The notes under the pieces: generated by a model | What the model saw: the letters and a program-made list of their open reading frames with translations, nothing else | What the model was told of the DNA's origin: nothing | The model's database searches: none | Program-made: the position numbers and the translations under genes | In this document: piece after piece, positions 1 to 7,910 of the stretch | Numbering within the stretch: position 1 is the stretch's first letter | Layout: each line of letters opens with the position of its first letter | From: Geobacillus jurassicus NBRC 107829 | GTDB taxonomy: Bacteria > Bacillota > Bacilli > Bacillales > Anoxybacillaceae | Direction: 5' to 3' | Length of the DNA stretch: 33,013 bases | NCBI RefSeq assembly: GCF_001544315.1 | Contig: NZ_BCQG01000042.1 | Location: 1-33,013 of the forward strand

Positions 1-118
1 CGGTCAAAAAGTGATTGTACACAAACCGGCAGCATCCGATCGTTTGGTGGATGAGCTCCGCCTGTTTTCGGGTGGGATACAGCCGAAATCGGTAGGCTTT
101 GTGCATGAGTTTCGCCAT
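1..118 (-). CDS. tnpB: TnpB-family RNA-guided nuclease, N-terminal fragment (runs off the window)
   Basis: Read on the minus strand from ATG at 118 (or a second ATG at 106). The first ~39 codons carry the N-terminal signature of IS200/IS605 TnpB proteins: a start like M-H-K-A-Y-R-F-R-L-Y-P-T, then K-Q-A-E-L-I, then G-C-C-R-F-V-Y-N-H-F-L. TnpB is the omega-RNA-guided nuclease of these elements. A GGAGGT sequence lies 10 nt upstream of the ATG at 118. The rest of the gene is outside the window. No recognisable IS left end precedes it. The upstream sequence is ISLre2 transposase coding sequence, so the fragment looks like the product of a recombination or deletion between two insertion sequences. 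Whether the distal part is intact cannot be seen. Confidence 0.75.
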   Translation of the reverse strand, partial: MAKLMHKAYRFRLYPTRKQAELIHQTIGCCRFVYNHFLT

Positions 119-942
119 CTTCTTCCACACCTCCCGCCAACGTGGATGGCCCGACAGACACTGGACGCAGCTCCCGCGTGACATGAAACCGGTCGAGCTG
201 GAAGGAGACCCGCTTTCCAAAATGCTCGCGACATGCCGTGATCCACGATACCGCGTCGCCCTTGATGATCAAAAGATCCCGGCACGGATCATAGGCGTAT
301 TCCTCCAGCAGCCATTCTTCGAAGCGCTCCCATACGTCCTCCGGCCCTTCATGGAGGCAGCGGCGCTGATTCACCAGCTCGATGCGCGAACCATTTCGTT
401 TCCATCCCTCGTGAACGGCGAAGAGTTTCTCTTCTTTCGCCCGTTTCCCTTTACCTTGGCGGGAAATGAACAGCCCATCCACCTCGACAAGCAACACCTG
501 GCCTTGCCGTTCCGAGACGGGACGATGCAGCGGGACGTCCGCCGCCAGCACCAACTGGCGAATGGCCTCATGGCTCATGACCGCGTACCCCGCGATTGGC
601 TCCAGCGTGCGGGCGGCTTTGCGATAGGACGAGCACTCCACCACCAATTCGACGGCTGTTTCCTCCAGGCAGGGGCTGATCGACTGCGCTCCATCAAAGC
701 CAAGCTCGGCATCGAGCAAGAACGTATACGTTCCGGTTTGTCGATCGTAGTAGTCGTTCCGACGGAACATCACTTCCCCGAACAGGGGTTAGATGGTGAT
801 GGGGGGCTTGTCTTTCAGCTGATACTGGCGCTTGTCCCGCGTTTCCGCCAGTTGTTAATCGATTTCCTCCAAAAGGGCCGCCAACAAGATGGCAAACACC
901 TTTTGCAGAGTGCGCCATAATTGTTCCTCCAGCTCTTTTCAT
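119..942 (-). pseudogene. ISLre2-family (UPF0236) transposase, decayed and truncated
   Basis: The minus-strand reading matches the N-terminal half of ISLre2/UPF0236 transposases common in Geobacillus: FRRNDYYDRQTGTYTFLLD, then GFDGAQSISPCLEETAVEL, a SYRKAARTLEP block, EVDGLFISRQGKGKR, and KRVSFQLDRFHVTREL. It is not functional. An extra A follows the start codon near 942, in-frame TAA codons lie at 855-857 and 789-791, and an extra base near 172 shifts the frame. The 3' half is missing because the reading runs directly into the tnpB start at about 118. Without the extra base near 172 the two genes would be in one continuous frame. Confidence 0.8.
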
Positions 943-1180
943 AAAGGCCATTGTGTGGTAAGATGTTGTTGAACATTCATGGACTTTCTCCCTCCTGTTT
1001 TGGGTTGTGTTTGCCAATCACCATCATAGCAGGGAGAGAGTCCTTTTTGCATGAGATTTGTTTTTTGATCCTACCGCGCTTCGCTTGGTGGCCCCGACGA
1101 TCGTCTCAAACAAAGGTTCGCAACCTTCGTCGGGGATCATTCTTGAATTTCACCCACAAATATTTTACTCACACATCGAT
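943..1180 (-). mobile_element. Probable terminal non-coding end of the ISLre2 copy
   Basis: This gene-free stretch lies upstream of the decayed ISLre2 transposase. It contains a long-range hairpin with arms CCCCGACG and CGTCGGGG (about 1092-1138) and an inner stem AAGGTT-CGC-AACCTT. I infer that it is the IS 5' end plus leader. The exact terminal inverted repeat and target duplication could not be placed, because the other end of the element is missing. Confidence 0.4.
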
Positions 1181-1200
1181 GAGGAAAGACACCGATTCGT

Positions 1201-1257
1201 CCCCCACTTACGCTCACGCGTGGAAGTGGGGTCTTCTCGATTCGAGATGATAAAAAC
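1201..1257 (+). mobile_element. Solitary IS200/IS605-like right-end hairpin
   Basis: A hairpin with arms CCCCACTT and AAGTGGGG encloses ACGCTCACGCGTGG and is followed by TCTTCTCGATTCGAGATGAT and a short A tract. Almost the same hairpin and tail recur at 6508-6565, in a different gene context, which marks it as a dispersed repeat. Such subterminal hairpins are typical of the right ends of IS200/IS605 elements (IS1341 group). There is no tnpA or tnpB next to this copy. It ends only about 25 bp before the ribosome binding site of the rRNA methyltransferase gene, so it may sit within or beside that gene's promoter or leader. Confidence 0.55.
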
Positions 1258-1290
1258 GCAGCAATTGACGATTGGATAGGAGTGGAAACG

Positions 1291-2475
1291 ATGGCGAAAG
1301 TCATCCTAAAACGGGAACGGAAAAAACGGCTTGAACAAGGACATCCATGGATTTTTCAAAGTGAAGTCGACCGCATTGAAGGCGACGTTGCGCCGGGCGA
1401 CTTCGTTGACGTTTACAATCACCAAGGCTATTGGCTCGCCAAAGGGTATATCAACCCCGCTTCGCAAATCATCGTCCGCGTCTTGACGCAAAACCCGAAC
1501 GATGAACTCGATGAACACTTTTTCATCGACCGCATCCGTCGGGCATGGACATACCGCGAACGGATGATTCCGGGCGTCCGCTCCTGCCGCGCCGTCTACG
1601 GCGAGGCCGACTTTTTGCCTGGATTGATCGTCGACAAATACGAAGATGTGCTCGTCGTGCAAATTTTGGCGCTCGGCATGGAAAGACGGAAAGACTGGAT
1701 TTTGCGCGGCCTGCTTGATGTGTTTGCTCCAAGGGCCATTTATTTGCGCAACGATGTGTCCGTTCGGGAGCTTGAAGGTCTCAAACAAGAAAAGGGCTTT
1801 TGGTATGGGGAAGCAGAAACTGAAATTGAAATCGAAGAAAACGGCGTCAAATATATCGTCGACATTGAAAACGGACAAAAAACAGGCTTTTTCTTCGACC
1901 AACGGCAAAACCGCGCCGCCCTCCGACCGCTCATCGGCCCGGAGACGACGGTGCTTGACTGCTTCACCCATACCGGCTCGTTTATGCTGAACGCTTGTCT
2001 GTACGGGGCAAAACATGCCACGGCCGTCGATATTTCTGAACATGCGATCGAGACTGCGAAACGGAACGCCGCGTTGAACGGATTTACGAACATCGAGTTT
2101 GTTGTCGCCAACGCCTTCGACTATTTGCGCGAGTCGGTGCGCGCCGGCAAACAGTGGGATGTCGTCATCATTGACCCGCCGGCGTTCGCGAAATCGGCCC
2201 ACGCTGTCCCAAAGGCGCTGCGCGGCTATAAAGACATTAACTTGAACGGGTTGAAGCTTGTGAAAGACGGCGGCTTTTTCGTCACATCAAGCTGCTCGTA
2301 CCACGTCCGCCCGCACCTGTTTCAAGAGATGATCGCCGACGCGGCGTTTGACGCCAAAAAAGTGCTGCGCCAAGTGTATTGGAATGGCGCGGGCTACGAC
2401 CACCCGAAACTGCTCGCCGCCGAGGAAGGCGACTACTTGAAGTTCGCCATTTACGAAGTGCATTCCCGCCGGTGA
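1291..2475 (+). CDS. RlmI-like 23S rRNA (cytosine-C5) methyltransferase
   Basis: This is a 394-residue class I SAM-dependent RNA methyltransferase of the RlmI/YwbD family, which forms m5C in 23S rRNA (C1962 in E. coli). An N-terminal PUA-like RNA-binding segment (about residues 1-75) is followed by an RlmI insert domain and a Rossmann domain. In the latter, VLDCFTHTGSF binds SAM, DPPAFAK is the catalytic-loop motif, and TSSCSYHV carries the expected nucleophilic Cys. The ATG at 1291 is preferred over GTG at 1282, because AGGAGTGG at 1278-1285 gives normal spacing to the ATG and overlaps the GTG. It is monocistronic: remnant IS sequence lies upstream and a shared terminator downstream. Full length for the family. 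Confidence 0.9.
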   Translation: MAKVILKRERKKRLEQGHPWIFQSEVDRIEGDVAPGDFVDVYNHQGYWLAKGYINPASQIIVRVLTQNPNDELDEHFFIDRIRRAWTYRERMIPGVRSCRAVYGEADFLPGLIVDKYEDVLVVQILALGMERRKDWILRGLLDVFAPRAIYLRNDVSVRELEGLKQEKGFWYGEAETEIEIEENGVKYIVDIENGQKTGFFFDQRQNRAALRPLIGPETTVLDCFTHTGSFMLNACLYGAKHATAVDISEHAIETAKRNAALNGFTNIEFVVANAFDYLRESVRAGKQWDVVIIDPPAFAKSAHAVPKALRGYKDINLNGLKLVKDGGFFVTSSCSYHVRPHLFQEMIADAAFDAKKVLRQVYWNGAGYDHPKLLAAEEGDYLKFAIYEVHSRR

Positions 2476-2514
2476 CAAGCCGCGCTAAGGCCCCGTCTCG
2501 ATGCGCCGCTGGGC

Positions 2515-2553
2515 AGAAAAAACGCCTAGGGGGGTATCCCTAAGCGTTTTTTC
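2515..2553. terminator. Bidirectional intrinsic terminator
   Basis: AAAAAACGCCTAGGG pairs with CCCTAAGCGTTTTTT around a GGGTAT loop, with one mismatch. A and T tracts on both sides let it stop the plus-strand methyltransferase transcript and the converging minus-strand MFS transcript. The stop codon of the MFS gene is inside the stem. Confidence 0.85.
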
Positions 2554-3745
2554 TTTCCCTTGGGCGCAACGATTGTTCTTTATGCAAGACGGACCAATAG
2601 ACGAGCATCGAAATGAGCACCGAACCAGCGGCAGCCAAATAAATGCTCGGATAGCCGAACCAATGGCTGATTTGGCCAAACACCACCGCCCCGACGCCGA
2701 CGCCTAAATCGAAAAACGAGAAAAACGTCGCGTTCGCCATCCCCTTTCGATGGATCGGCGCCCGCTCGACCGACCACGCTTGCAGCCCCGGCTGCACCAT
2801 GCCAAAGCCAAAGCCGTACAACACCGCCGCCAAAAGCAACGCCCATTCTCCCGGCAACCAAGCAAGAAGAAGCATCGCTAGCAAAATAAGCCCAGCACCG
2901 GGGAGAAAGATGGCCCGATGCCCTTTTCGGTCATACAACTGGCCAGCGAACGTCCGCGTCACCATCAAGGCGAGCGCATAAAGCAAAAAGTACAGCTGCA
3001 GGCCGTCGATCTGTTTTTGCGCCGTATACAGAGGCAAGAACGAGGCGATGCCGCCGAACGTCACCGTCAGGAAAAACAACAGCACCGACGGAGTCAAGGC
3101 GCTTTTTTCGTACAAATCCCATTTGTTCACCCCTTTGCCGCGCACGGCTTCCACTTTTTTATACGTGATCGCAGCGGCAAACAGCACCGAAGCCACTCCA
3201 AGCGCCGCACAAACGGCAAACAGATGGCTGAACGAAATCATAGCGGCGAGCACAAGTCCAAGCGACGGACCAAACGCCAAGGCGATATTCCCAGACAGCC
3301 CGTAATAGCCCATCCCTTCCCCGCGTCGGCTCGCCGGGATGATGTCCGTCGCCACTGTTCCGGAAGCAGTCGTCGAAAACCCCCAGCCGATCCCTTGGAT
3401 GACCCGCATCAAAAAAAGAAGGAAAATGCTTGAGATCAAGCTGTAGGAGCCAACGGAAATGACAAAAATGAGAAGGCCCAATAAAAACACAAACCGACGT
3501 CCTTTTGTCTCCAGCGCGTGGCCGGCGAACGGACGGACGATGAGCGCCGAGAATGTAAACACCCCGACGACAACGCCAATCAGCTGATCGTTGCCGCCCA
3601 AATGCTCGACAAACAACGGAATGGTCGGCAGCGTCATTTGAAACCCAAGAAATACAAAGAAATTGGCCAAACAAATCAAAACGAAATCTTTCGTCCATAT
3701 TTTTTCTTTTTGTTCTGCAATAAGCGGCTGCTGCTCCGCCCCCAT
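2540..3745 (-). CDS. MFS transporter, drug-efflux type
   Basis: A 401-residue major facilitator superfamily protein with about 12 hydrophobic segments. The loop 2-3 signature appears as RPFAGHALETKGRR (about residues 70-85), with a second copy in the C-terminal half as RTFAGQLYDRKGHR. MRVIQGIGWGF matches the TM4 RxxQGxG(A/W) motif of drug:H+ antiporters. The short cytoplasmic N-terminus and the absence of a large central loop fit a DHA1-like exporter. The substrate cannot be told from sequence. ATG at 3745 follows AGGGGG with 7-nt spacing. It is transcribed alone, with a likely promoter at 3794-3799 and a terminator at 2515-2553. Confidence 0.85.
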   Translation of the reverse strand: MGAEQQPLIAEQKEKIWTKDFVLICLANFFVFLGFQMTLPTIPLFVEHLGGNDQLIGVVVGVFTFSALIVRPFAGHALETKGRRFVFLLGLLIFVISVGSYSLISSIFLLFLMRVIQGIGWGFSTTASGTVATDIIPASRRGEGMGYYGLSGNIALAFGPSLGLVLAAMISFSHLFAVCAALGVASVLFAAAITYKKVEAVRGKGVNKWDLYEKSALTPSVLLFFLTVTFGGIASFLPLYTAQKQIDGLQLYFLLYALALMVTRTFAGQLYDRKGHRAIFLPGAGLILLAMLLLAWLPGEWALLLAAVLYGFGFGMVQPGLQAWSVERAPIHRKGMANATFFSFFDLGVGVGAVVFGQISHWFGYPSIYLAAAGSVLISMLVYWSVLHKEQSLRPRERKNA

Positions 3746-4028
3746 ACCGATCCCCCTTGCAAATTATGTATTTCGCGCCCCTTAATATTTGTTAGTATAA
3801 CATAATCATATGCCGCCGCTTAAATAAAATGTTTTTCCATCGCTCTTTCGGCGGAACAGCGCCGAAAAGACCAGCCTAACCGGCAATTTCCCTATATGGA
3901 AACCCTTCTGCCTTCCACGTTGCACCTAAACGAAAAGAAGCTGCCTCAACACGCGGTCCTTTGTTCAACATAGCACGACGTACCGCATTCCAGCATTTGT
4001 TTTACGCGTATATACGGTCATCAAAAAC
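3746..4028 (-). promoter_or_regulatory. Gene-free interval with likely MFS promoter
   Basis: On the minus strand a TATACT -10 hexamer (plus 3794-3799) lies about 50 bp from the MFS start. The -35 region is weak (TTAAGC at 18-bp spacing), which may mean an activator is needed. The rest of the interval shows no ORF with a ribosome binding site, no repeat and no RNA element that I recognise. Confidence 0.45.
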
Positions 4029-4053
4029 GGTGCCCCACCCCTTTTGGGACACC
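4029..4053 (-). terminator. Intrinsic terminator after the yfiT-like gene
   Basis: On the minus strand GGTGTCCC pairs with GGGGCACC around AAAAGGGGT and is followed by GTTTTTG. It begins just after the TAA stop of the minus-strand DinB-family gene. Confidence 0.75.
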
Positions 4054-4060
4054 TTTTTGG

Positions 4061-4597
4061 TTACCATCCTTTTCGTTTGCGCAACGACGTAATTTGCGCT
4101 GTATGGTGTTTCCCATGCCATGTATACAATGCGGTCAATACATACAGCGGCATCGCCTTTGACGCCCCTTCCGGACAAACCATACGGTGAAAATCGGCTT
4201 CCGTCATCGATTCAAGCAACGCCGCCCACCGCGCATGCAATCCGTCAAGCAGCGAAAGCGACGGCTCGATCGGCAGCGAGCGGGCATCGGCCGTTTTGGC
4301 CCATTCTCCTTCCGCAAACGGCTTCACGGTCGGGCAGTCTTCCGTCACCCCCCACTTCGTGCGCAAAAACGCATTCATGCTTGCATCGGCCAAATGGTGG
4401 ACGACTTGGGCGACCGTCCAGCCGCCGTCGCGGTACGGCGTGTTCAGCTGTTCATCGTTCAAACCAGCGACAGCGGCCCTTAAAGCGCTTGGCAGCTCGC
4501 GGATGGCGGCAATCCACTCCTGCGCTTCCTTGGCGCAGAACCGCTCCGGGGCTTGAAACGTTCCGATCGGGTAGCGAACCGGATCGACTGTTGCCAT
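4061..4597 (-). CDS. YfiT-like DinB-superfamily metal-dependent protein (putative bacillithiol transferase)
   Basis: A 178-residue DinB/YfiT four-helix-bundle protein. The metal-binding histidines are visible in [10 protein letters not shown] (about residue 70) and in [10 protein letters not shown] near the C-terminus. The [13 protein letters not shown]-terminus matches B. subtilis YfiT-type proteins, first described as metal-dependent hydrolases and later grouped with bacillithiol S-transferases. The ATG at 4597 is chosen over an ATG ten codons upstream, because GAAGGGAG lies 9 nt before it and nothing SD-like precedes the upstream ATG. The gene lies 55 bp downstream of the alpha-glucosidase in the same direction and may be read through from it. 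The substrate is unknown. Confidence 0.8.
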   Translation of the reverse strand: MATVDPVRYPIGTFQAPERFCAKEAQEWIAAIRELPSALRAAVAGLNDEQLNTPYRDGGWTVAQVVHHLADASMNAFLRTKWGVTEDCPTVKPFAEGEWAKTADARSLPIEPSLSLLDGLHARWAALLESMTEADFHRMVCPEGASKAMPLYVLTALYTWHGKHHTAQITSLRKRKGW

Positions 4598-4652
4598 GTT
4601 GCTCATCTCCCTTCTATATTTATTCATTCAACACGGAAAGACGAACTCCTCC

Positions 4653-6320
4653 TCATTCTTTCCAAATGTACACACGCGCCTCGTACGGCTTGAGCTTAAA
4701 ACGCGTCGCGTTTTTATGCGGGCGGACCGGATAATTCGAGAGCGCCAAATCGCTCGACTGGAGACGGAAGCCATCATAGCGGTAAAGCGACGGCCGGTCG
4801 GATACGTTGACGATGACAAGCGCCCGGTCGCGGCCGAGCGTTCTTGTATACGCATAAATCGATGAATGATTTTCCAAAAGTAAATCGTACGTTCCGTAAA
4901 CAAACAGCTCGTTCGCTTTCCGAAGCTGAATCATTTTCCGATAAAACGACCATACCGAGTTCGGGTCGCGCCGCTCGGCTTCCACATTAATCGTGCGATA
5001 GTTTTCGTTCACTTTGATCCACGGCGTGCCGATCGTAAATCCGGCATTCGGAGCGTCAGACCATTGCATCGGAGTGCGCGAGTTGTCTCGCCCGGTTTTC
5101 CAAATGATCTTCATCACTTCCTCATGCGTCCGGCCGTTCGCCCGTTCGAGCTCATACAGACGCAGGGCAGCGACATCACGGTAGTCGTGAATGTCCGAAA
5201 ATTGCACGTTCGTCATCCCGATCTCTTGCCCTTGGTAAATGAACGGCGTCCCTTGCATGAAAAAGTAGAGTGCACCGAGGGCCTTCGCGCTCTCCGCCCA
5301 ATACTCGCCGTCATTTCCCCATGTCGACACCGAACGGGGCAAGTCATGGTTTTCCAAAAAGAGCGCGTTCCACCCGTGGTTTTCCAACCCTTTTTGCCAT
5401 TTCGTCAACGTCCGCTTCAGCCGGCGGACGTCGATGGAGCCGTCAGCCCGCCGTTTCCACAGCCCTAAATGCTCAAACTGAAAAATCATGTTGAACACGC
5501 CGTTTTCTTCCCCGACCCATTGTTCGGCCTCATCGACGGTCACCCCGTTCGCCTCGCCGACCGTCATAATGTCATATTGCGCAAACGTTTGCTCTTTCAG
5601 CTCCTGCAAATAGTCCATAATCCCCGGCTGGTTCATATGCGCGGCAAACGACGGCACGTATTTCAGCCCTTTCGGATTCGGCAAGTCAGGAAGGCCCGGC
5701 TTTTTCTTAATGTGGGAAATCGCGTCGATGCGGAAACCATCGATGCCTTTGTCAAGCCACCAGTTGACCATCTTGTACAGCGCTTGGCGCACTTCGCTGT
5801 TTTCCCAGTTCAAATCAGGCTGCTTCACATCGAAAATATGCAAATAGTACTGCCCCGTCCGCTCGTCATACTGCCATGCCGAGCCACCGAAAATGCTTTC
5901 CCAGTTGTTCGGTTCGCGCCCATCCTTGCCATCGCGCCAAATGTACCAGTCGCGCTTCGGATTGTCTCGCGATGACCGCGATTCGATAAACCACGGATGC
6001 TCATCGCTCGTATGATTGATGACCAAATCCAAAATGATTTTCAACCCGCGCCGATGCGCTTCAGCGAGCAATTCATCGAAATCGTCCATCGTTCCAAACT
6101 CGTCCATAATCGCATAATAGTCGCTGATGTCATATCCATTATCGGCGTTCGGCGATCGGTAAATGGGGCAAATCCAAACGATGTCGACCCCAAGCTCCAC
6201 CAAATAGTCCAGCTTTTCCATAATGCCGCGAAGATCACCGATGCCGTCGCCGTTGGCATCCATAAAGCTGCGCGGATAAATTTGGTAAGCGACGCCCTCT
6301 TTCCACCACGCCTTTTTCAC
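4653..6320 (-). CDS. Alpha-glucosidase, GH13 subfamily 31 (exo-alpha-1,4-glucosidase/maltase type)
   Basis: A 555-residue cytoplasmic glycoside hydrolase that removes terminal glucose from maltose and short malto-oligosaccharides. The TIM-barrel motifs are complete: DLVINHTSDEHPW, GFRIDA with nucleophile Asp199, TVGEANG with acid/base Glu256, and ENHDLPRS with stabilising Asp326. The residue after Asp199 is Ala. In this subfamily Ala or Thr there goes with alpha-1,4 specificity, whereas Val goes with alpha-1,6 (oligo-1,6-glucosidase). The sequence closely resembles the Geobacillus exo-alpha-glucosidase I remember. GTG at 6320 is the start: AGAGGAGGAG lies about 7 nt upstream, and the in-frame ATG farther upstream has no ribosome binding site. 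No signal peptide. Confidence 0.92.
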   Translation of the reverse strand: MKKAWWKEGVAYQIYPRSFMDANGDGIGDLRGIMEKLDYLVELGVDIVWICPIYRSPNADNGYDISDYYAIMDEFGTMDDFDELLAEAHRRGLKIILDLVINHTSDEHPWFIESRSSRDNPKRDWYIWRDGKDGREPNNWESIFGGSAWQYDERTGQYYLHIFDVKQPDLNWENSEVRQALYKMVNWWLDKGIDGFRIDAISHIKKKPGLPDLPNPKGLKYVPSFAAHMNQPGIMDYLQELKEQTFAQYDIMTVGEANGVTVDEAEQWVGEENGVFNMIFQFEHLGLWKRRADGSIDVRRLKRTLTKWQKGLENHGWNALFLENHDLPRSVSTWGNDGEYWAESAKALGALYFFMQGTPFIYQGQEIGMTNVQFSDIHDYRDVAALRLYELERANGRTHEEVMKIIWKTGRDNSRTPMQWSDAPNAGFTIGTPWIKVNENYRTINVEAERRDPNSVWSFYRKMIQLRKANELFVYGTYDLLLENHSSIYAYTRTLGRDRALVIVNVSDRPSLYRYDGFRLQSSDLALSNYPVRPHKNATRFKLKPYEARVYIWKE

Positions 6321-6399
6321 AGTAGCTCCTCCTCTGTGCACACGTTTTCACTACTAACTGTACACTACATCGCTGCAAGAAACAACTCTCTTTTTTTGA

Positions 6400-6565
6400 A
6401 CGCTCTCCCACCTACGCAAATGCTTAGAGGTGAGAGATTCTTGGGAACACCTGCTTCAAGGCAGGCTGCCAGCCAAGCCATCCCCGTGCCCCCCACGGTT
6501 CCGCTGTTCCCACTTACGCTGATCGCGTGGAAGTGGGAATCTTCTCGGTTAGAGATGATAAAAAC
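6400..6565 (+). mobile_element. Multi-hairpin IS200/IS605-type remnant (orphan omega-RNA/right end candidate)
   Basis: Four stem-loops follow one another: arms CTCCCACCT/AGGTGAGAG (6405-6436); CCTGC/GCAGG (about 6450-6466); CCGTG/CACGG (about 6484-6498); and a terminal hairpin CCCACTT/AAGTGGG (6508-6539) with a tail nearly identical to that at 1201-1257. This pattern is what the 3' end of a TnpB-associated omega RNA plus IS right end looks like. No tnpB is adjacent: the flanking genes are the alpha-glucosidase and panE. It is either a decayed IS or a non-autonomous derivative. Confidence 0.5.
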
Positions 6566-6604
6566 AGCCGGCGAGCGGTTGCCCTTCGGCTCCCGCCCGC
6601 CGGC
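6557..6604 (-). terminator. Intrinsic terminator of the panE-like gene
   Basis: On the minus strand GCCGGCGGGCG pairs with CGCTCGCCGGC (plus 6567-6604) and is followed by TGTTTTTATC. The T tract lies in the tail of the IS-like repeat, so the repeat may have supplied part of the terminator. Confidence 0.7.
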
Positions 6605-6621
6605 CAGCGCTTGTCCATCGG

Positions 6622-7548
6622 TTAGTGCGCGGCTGTGCGGCTCGCTTCGTAAATTTTTAAATTGTGATACACTGCCTCGAGCATCGGGGCGTCGATGCCG
6701 TACCGCTTCGCCAGCGCCAGCAAATACCCTTGCAAATGGTCGGCTTCAATGAGCTGCCCTTTTTCCATATCGCGCTGCATCGACGATTTCATCGTCGAGG
6801 CGATCTGCTCAAGCTGAATGCGCTGCCGCTCGGCCATTTCATCCGTCAGCGGCGCACCGTGCGCCTGAATGATCGTTTGGATTTCCCGGAACAGCCGCTC
6901 AATGATGACGCTCCCGTACTCGCCGGAGCGGATCGGTCCGATCGGGGCGCGGAACAGCGTCGTCACGCCCGACATCGTCGCAATGAACAAATATTTGTTC
7001 CACATATCGGCAGCGATCTGTTCGCTTAGGCGAAAACGGGCGTTGGCGCCGGCAAACAGCGATGCAAGCGTCTCCGTCCGCTTGCTCCGCCCGTTTGGCC
7101 ATTCGCCGAATCGCATCTCATGCGCTGGGCTCGTTTGGACGATCTCCCCGCTTTCATTTAGCGTCGTCTCGATAAAGCAAAGCCCGCCTAGGACGTTATC
7201 GCGCCCGAACACCTCCCATAACGCATCCATATGGGCCATGCCGTTTAACAGCGGCAAAATCATCGTTTCCTTGCCGATATATCGCCTGGCGTCGGCGATG
7301 GCGCCGGCTAAATGATACGCCTTGCTCGAAAACACGACAAGATCAAACGGCGCAGACGGCTCGCCGGCGACAAGCAGCTTTGGCTTCAGCACCGCATCGC
7401 CATGGACGCTATGGATGACAAGTCCACGTTCCTCGATCTCCCGCTTTCTCCGCTCGCGGACGAGAAACGTCACGTCCACGCCTTTTTCGAGCAGGCGGCC
7501 GCCGAAATACCCGCCGACCGCCCCCGCTCCGACAAACAGAATGCGCAT
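6622..7548 (-). CDS. Ketopantoate reductase family protein (PanE/ApbA)
   Basis: A 308-residue NADPH-dependent 2-dehydropantoate 2-reductase family enzyme. In the coenzyme A pathway PanE reduces ketopantoate to pantoate. The Rossmann motif GAGAVGGYFGG starts at residue 7, VVFSSKAYH carries the conserved active-site Lys region, and MWNKYLFIATMS contains the second catalytic Lys of the C-terminal helical domain. The length is normal. ATG at 7548 gives the canonical MRILFVGAG start. AAGGAG lies about 12 nt upstream, slightly far. Bacilli often have more than one PanE paralogue, and this one has no other pan genes nearby, so true PanE activity is likely but not certain. Confidence 0.85.
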   Translation of the reverse strand: MRILFVGAGAVGGYFGGRLLEKGVDVTFLVRERRKREIEERGLVIHSVHGDAVLKPKLLVAGEPSAPFDLVVFSSKAYHLAGAIADARRYIGKETMILPLLNGMAHMDALWEVFGRDNVLGGLCFIETTLNESGEIVQTSPAHEMRFGEWPNGRSKRTETLASLFAGANARFRLSEQIAADMWNKYLFIATMSGVTTLFRAPIGPIRSGEYGSVIIERLFREIQTIIQAHGAPLTDEMAERQRIQLEQIASTMKSSMQRDMEKGQLIEADHLQGYLLALAKRYGIDAPMLEAVYHNLKIYEASRTAAH

Positions 7549-7667
7549 CGTATGTAACAACTCCTTTCCTCGCTGTAATTGATTCAGCTCGTCCAATGAA
7601 CGCTCAGAGAAACACTTCTTGGCAGGACTGCCGCCAGCCGCAAACTCAGACGGTTATAGGCAAGAAG

Positions 7668-7702
7668 AAAAAAGGAAGAAGGGGGCACGCCCCTCCTTCC
7701 TC
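7668..7702 (-). terminator. Intrinsic terminator of the cstA-ybdD operon
   Basis: On the minus strand GGAAGGAGGGGC pairs with GCCCCCTTCTTCC and is followed by TTTTTTC, immediately after the small gene's stop codon. Confidence 0.8.
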
Positions 7703-7706
7703 CCTT

Positions 7707-7910
7707 CTAGCAGCAGCGCGACACTTTGCCGCCTTTGGCATTGTAGCGCGCCTCTTGCGCCTCGCAGAAAAACTCTTTCCGCGACTTGATCGGTTCGCCG
7801 GGGTGATGGGTTTTCATATGCTCAACATATTTTTCATAACTCGGCACACCGACAAGCAAGTCAAGAAACTGTCGGCGGTACGCCAACAACGTTTGCAGCC
7901 ATTTAGGCAT
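7707..7910 (-). CDS. YbdD/YjiX family small protein
   Basis: A 67-residue protein of the YbdD/YjiX (DUF466) family, encoded with carbon-starvation transporters in many bacteria. It has the family's aromatic/basic N-terminus, the SYEKYVEHMKTHHPGEP motif, FFCEAQEARYN, and a C-terminal Cys pair. ATG at 7910 follows AAGGAG with 9-nt spacing and overlaps the stop codon of cstA by 8 bases, so translation is probably coupled. E. coli relatives are needed for pyruvate uptake together with their CstA-family partner. Here the role is inferred from that pairing. Confidence 0.85.
   Translation of the reverse strand: MPKWLQTLLAYRRQFLDLLVGVPSYEKYVEHMKTHHPGEPIKSRKEFFCEAQEARYNAKGGKVSRCC

Noticed and set aside
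99-920. Long plus-strand open frame of 273 codons
   Set aside because: It is antisense to the ISLre2 transposase remnant, whose minus-strand reading is clearly family-like. The plus-strand product matches nothing.
1306-2202. Long minus-strand frame opposite the rRNA methyltransferase gene
   Set aside because: Shadow frame in GC-rich DNA; the plus strand has the recognisable protein and signals.
5064-6752. Several plus-strand frames opposite the alpha-glucosidase gene
   Set aside because: No ribosome binding sites and no recognisable products; typical antisense shadows of a GC-rich gene.
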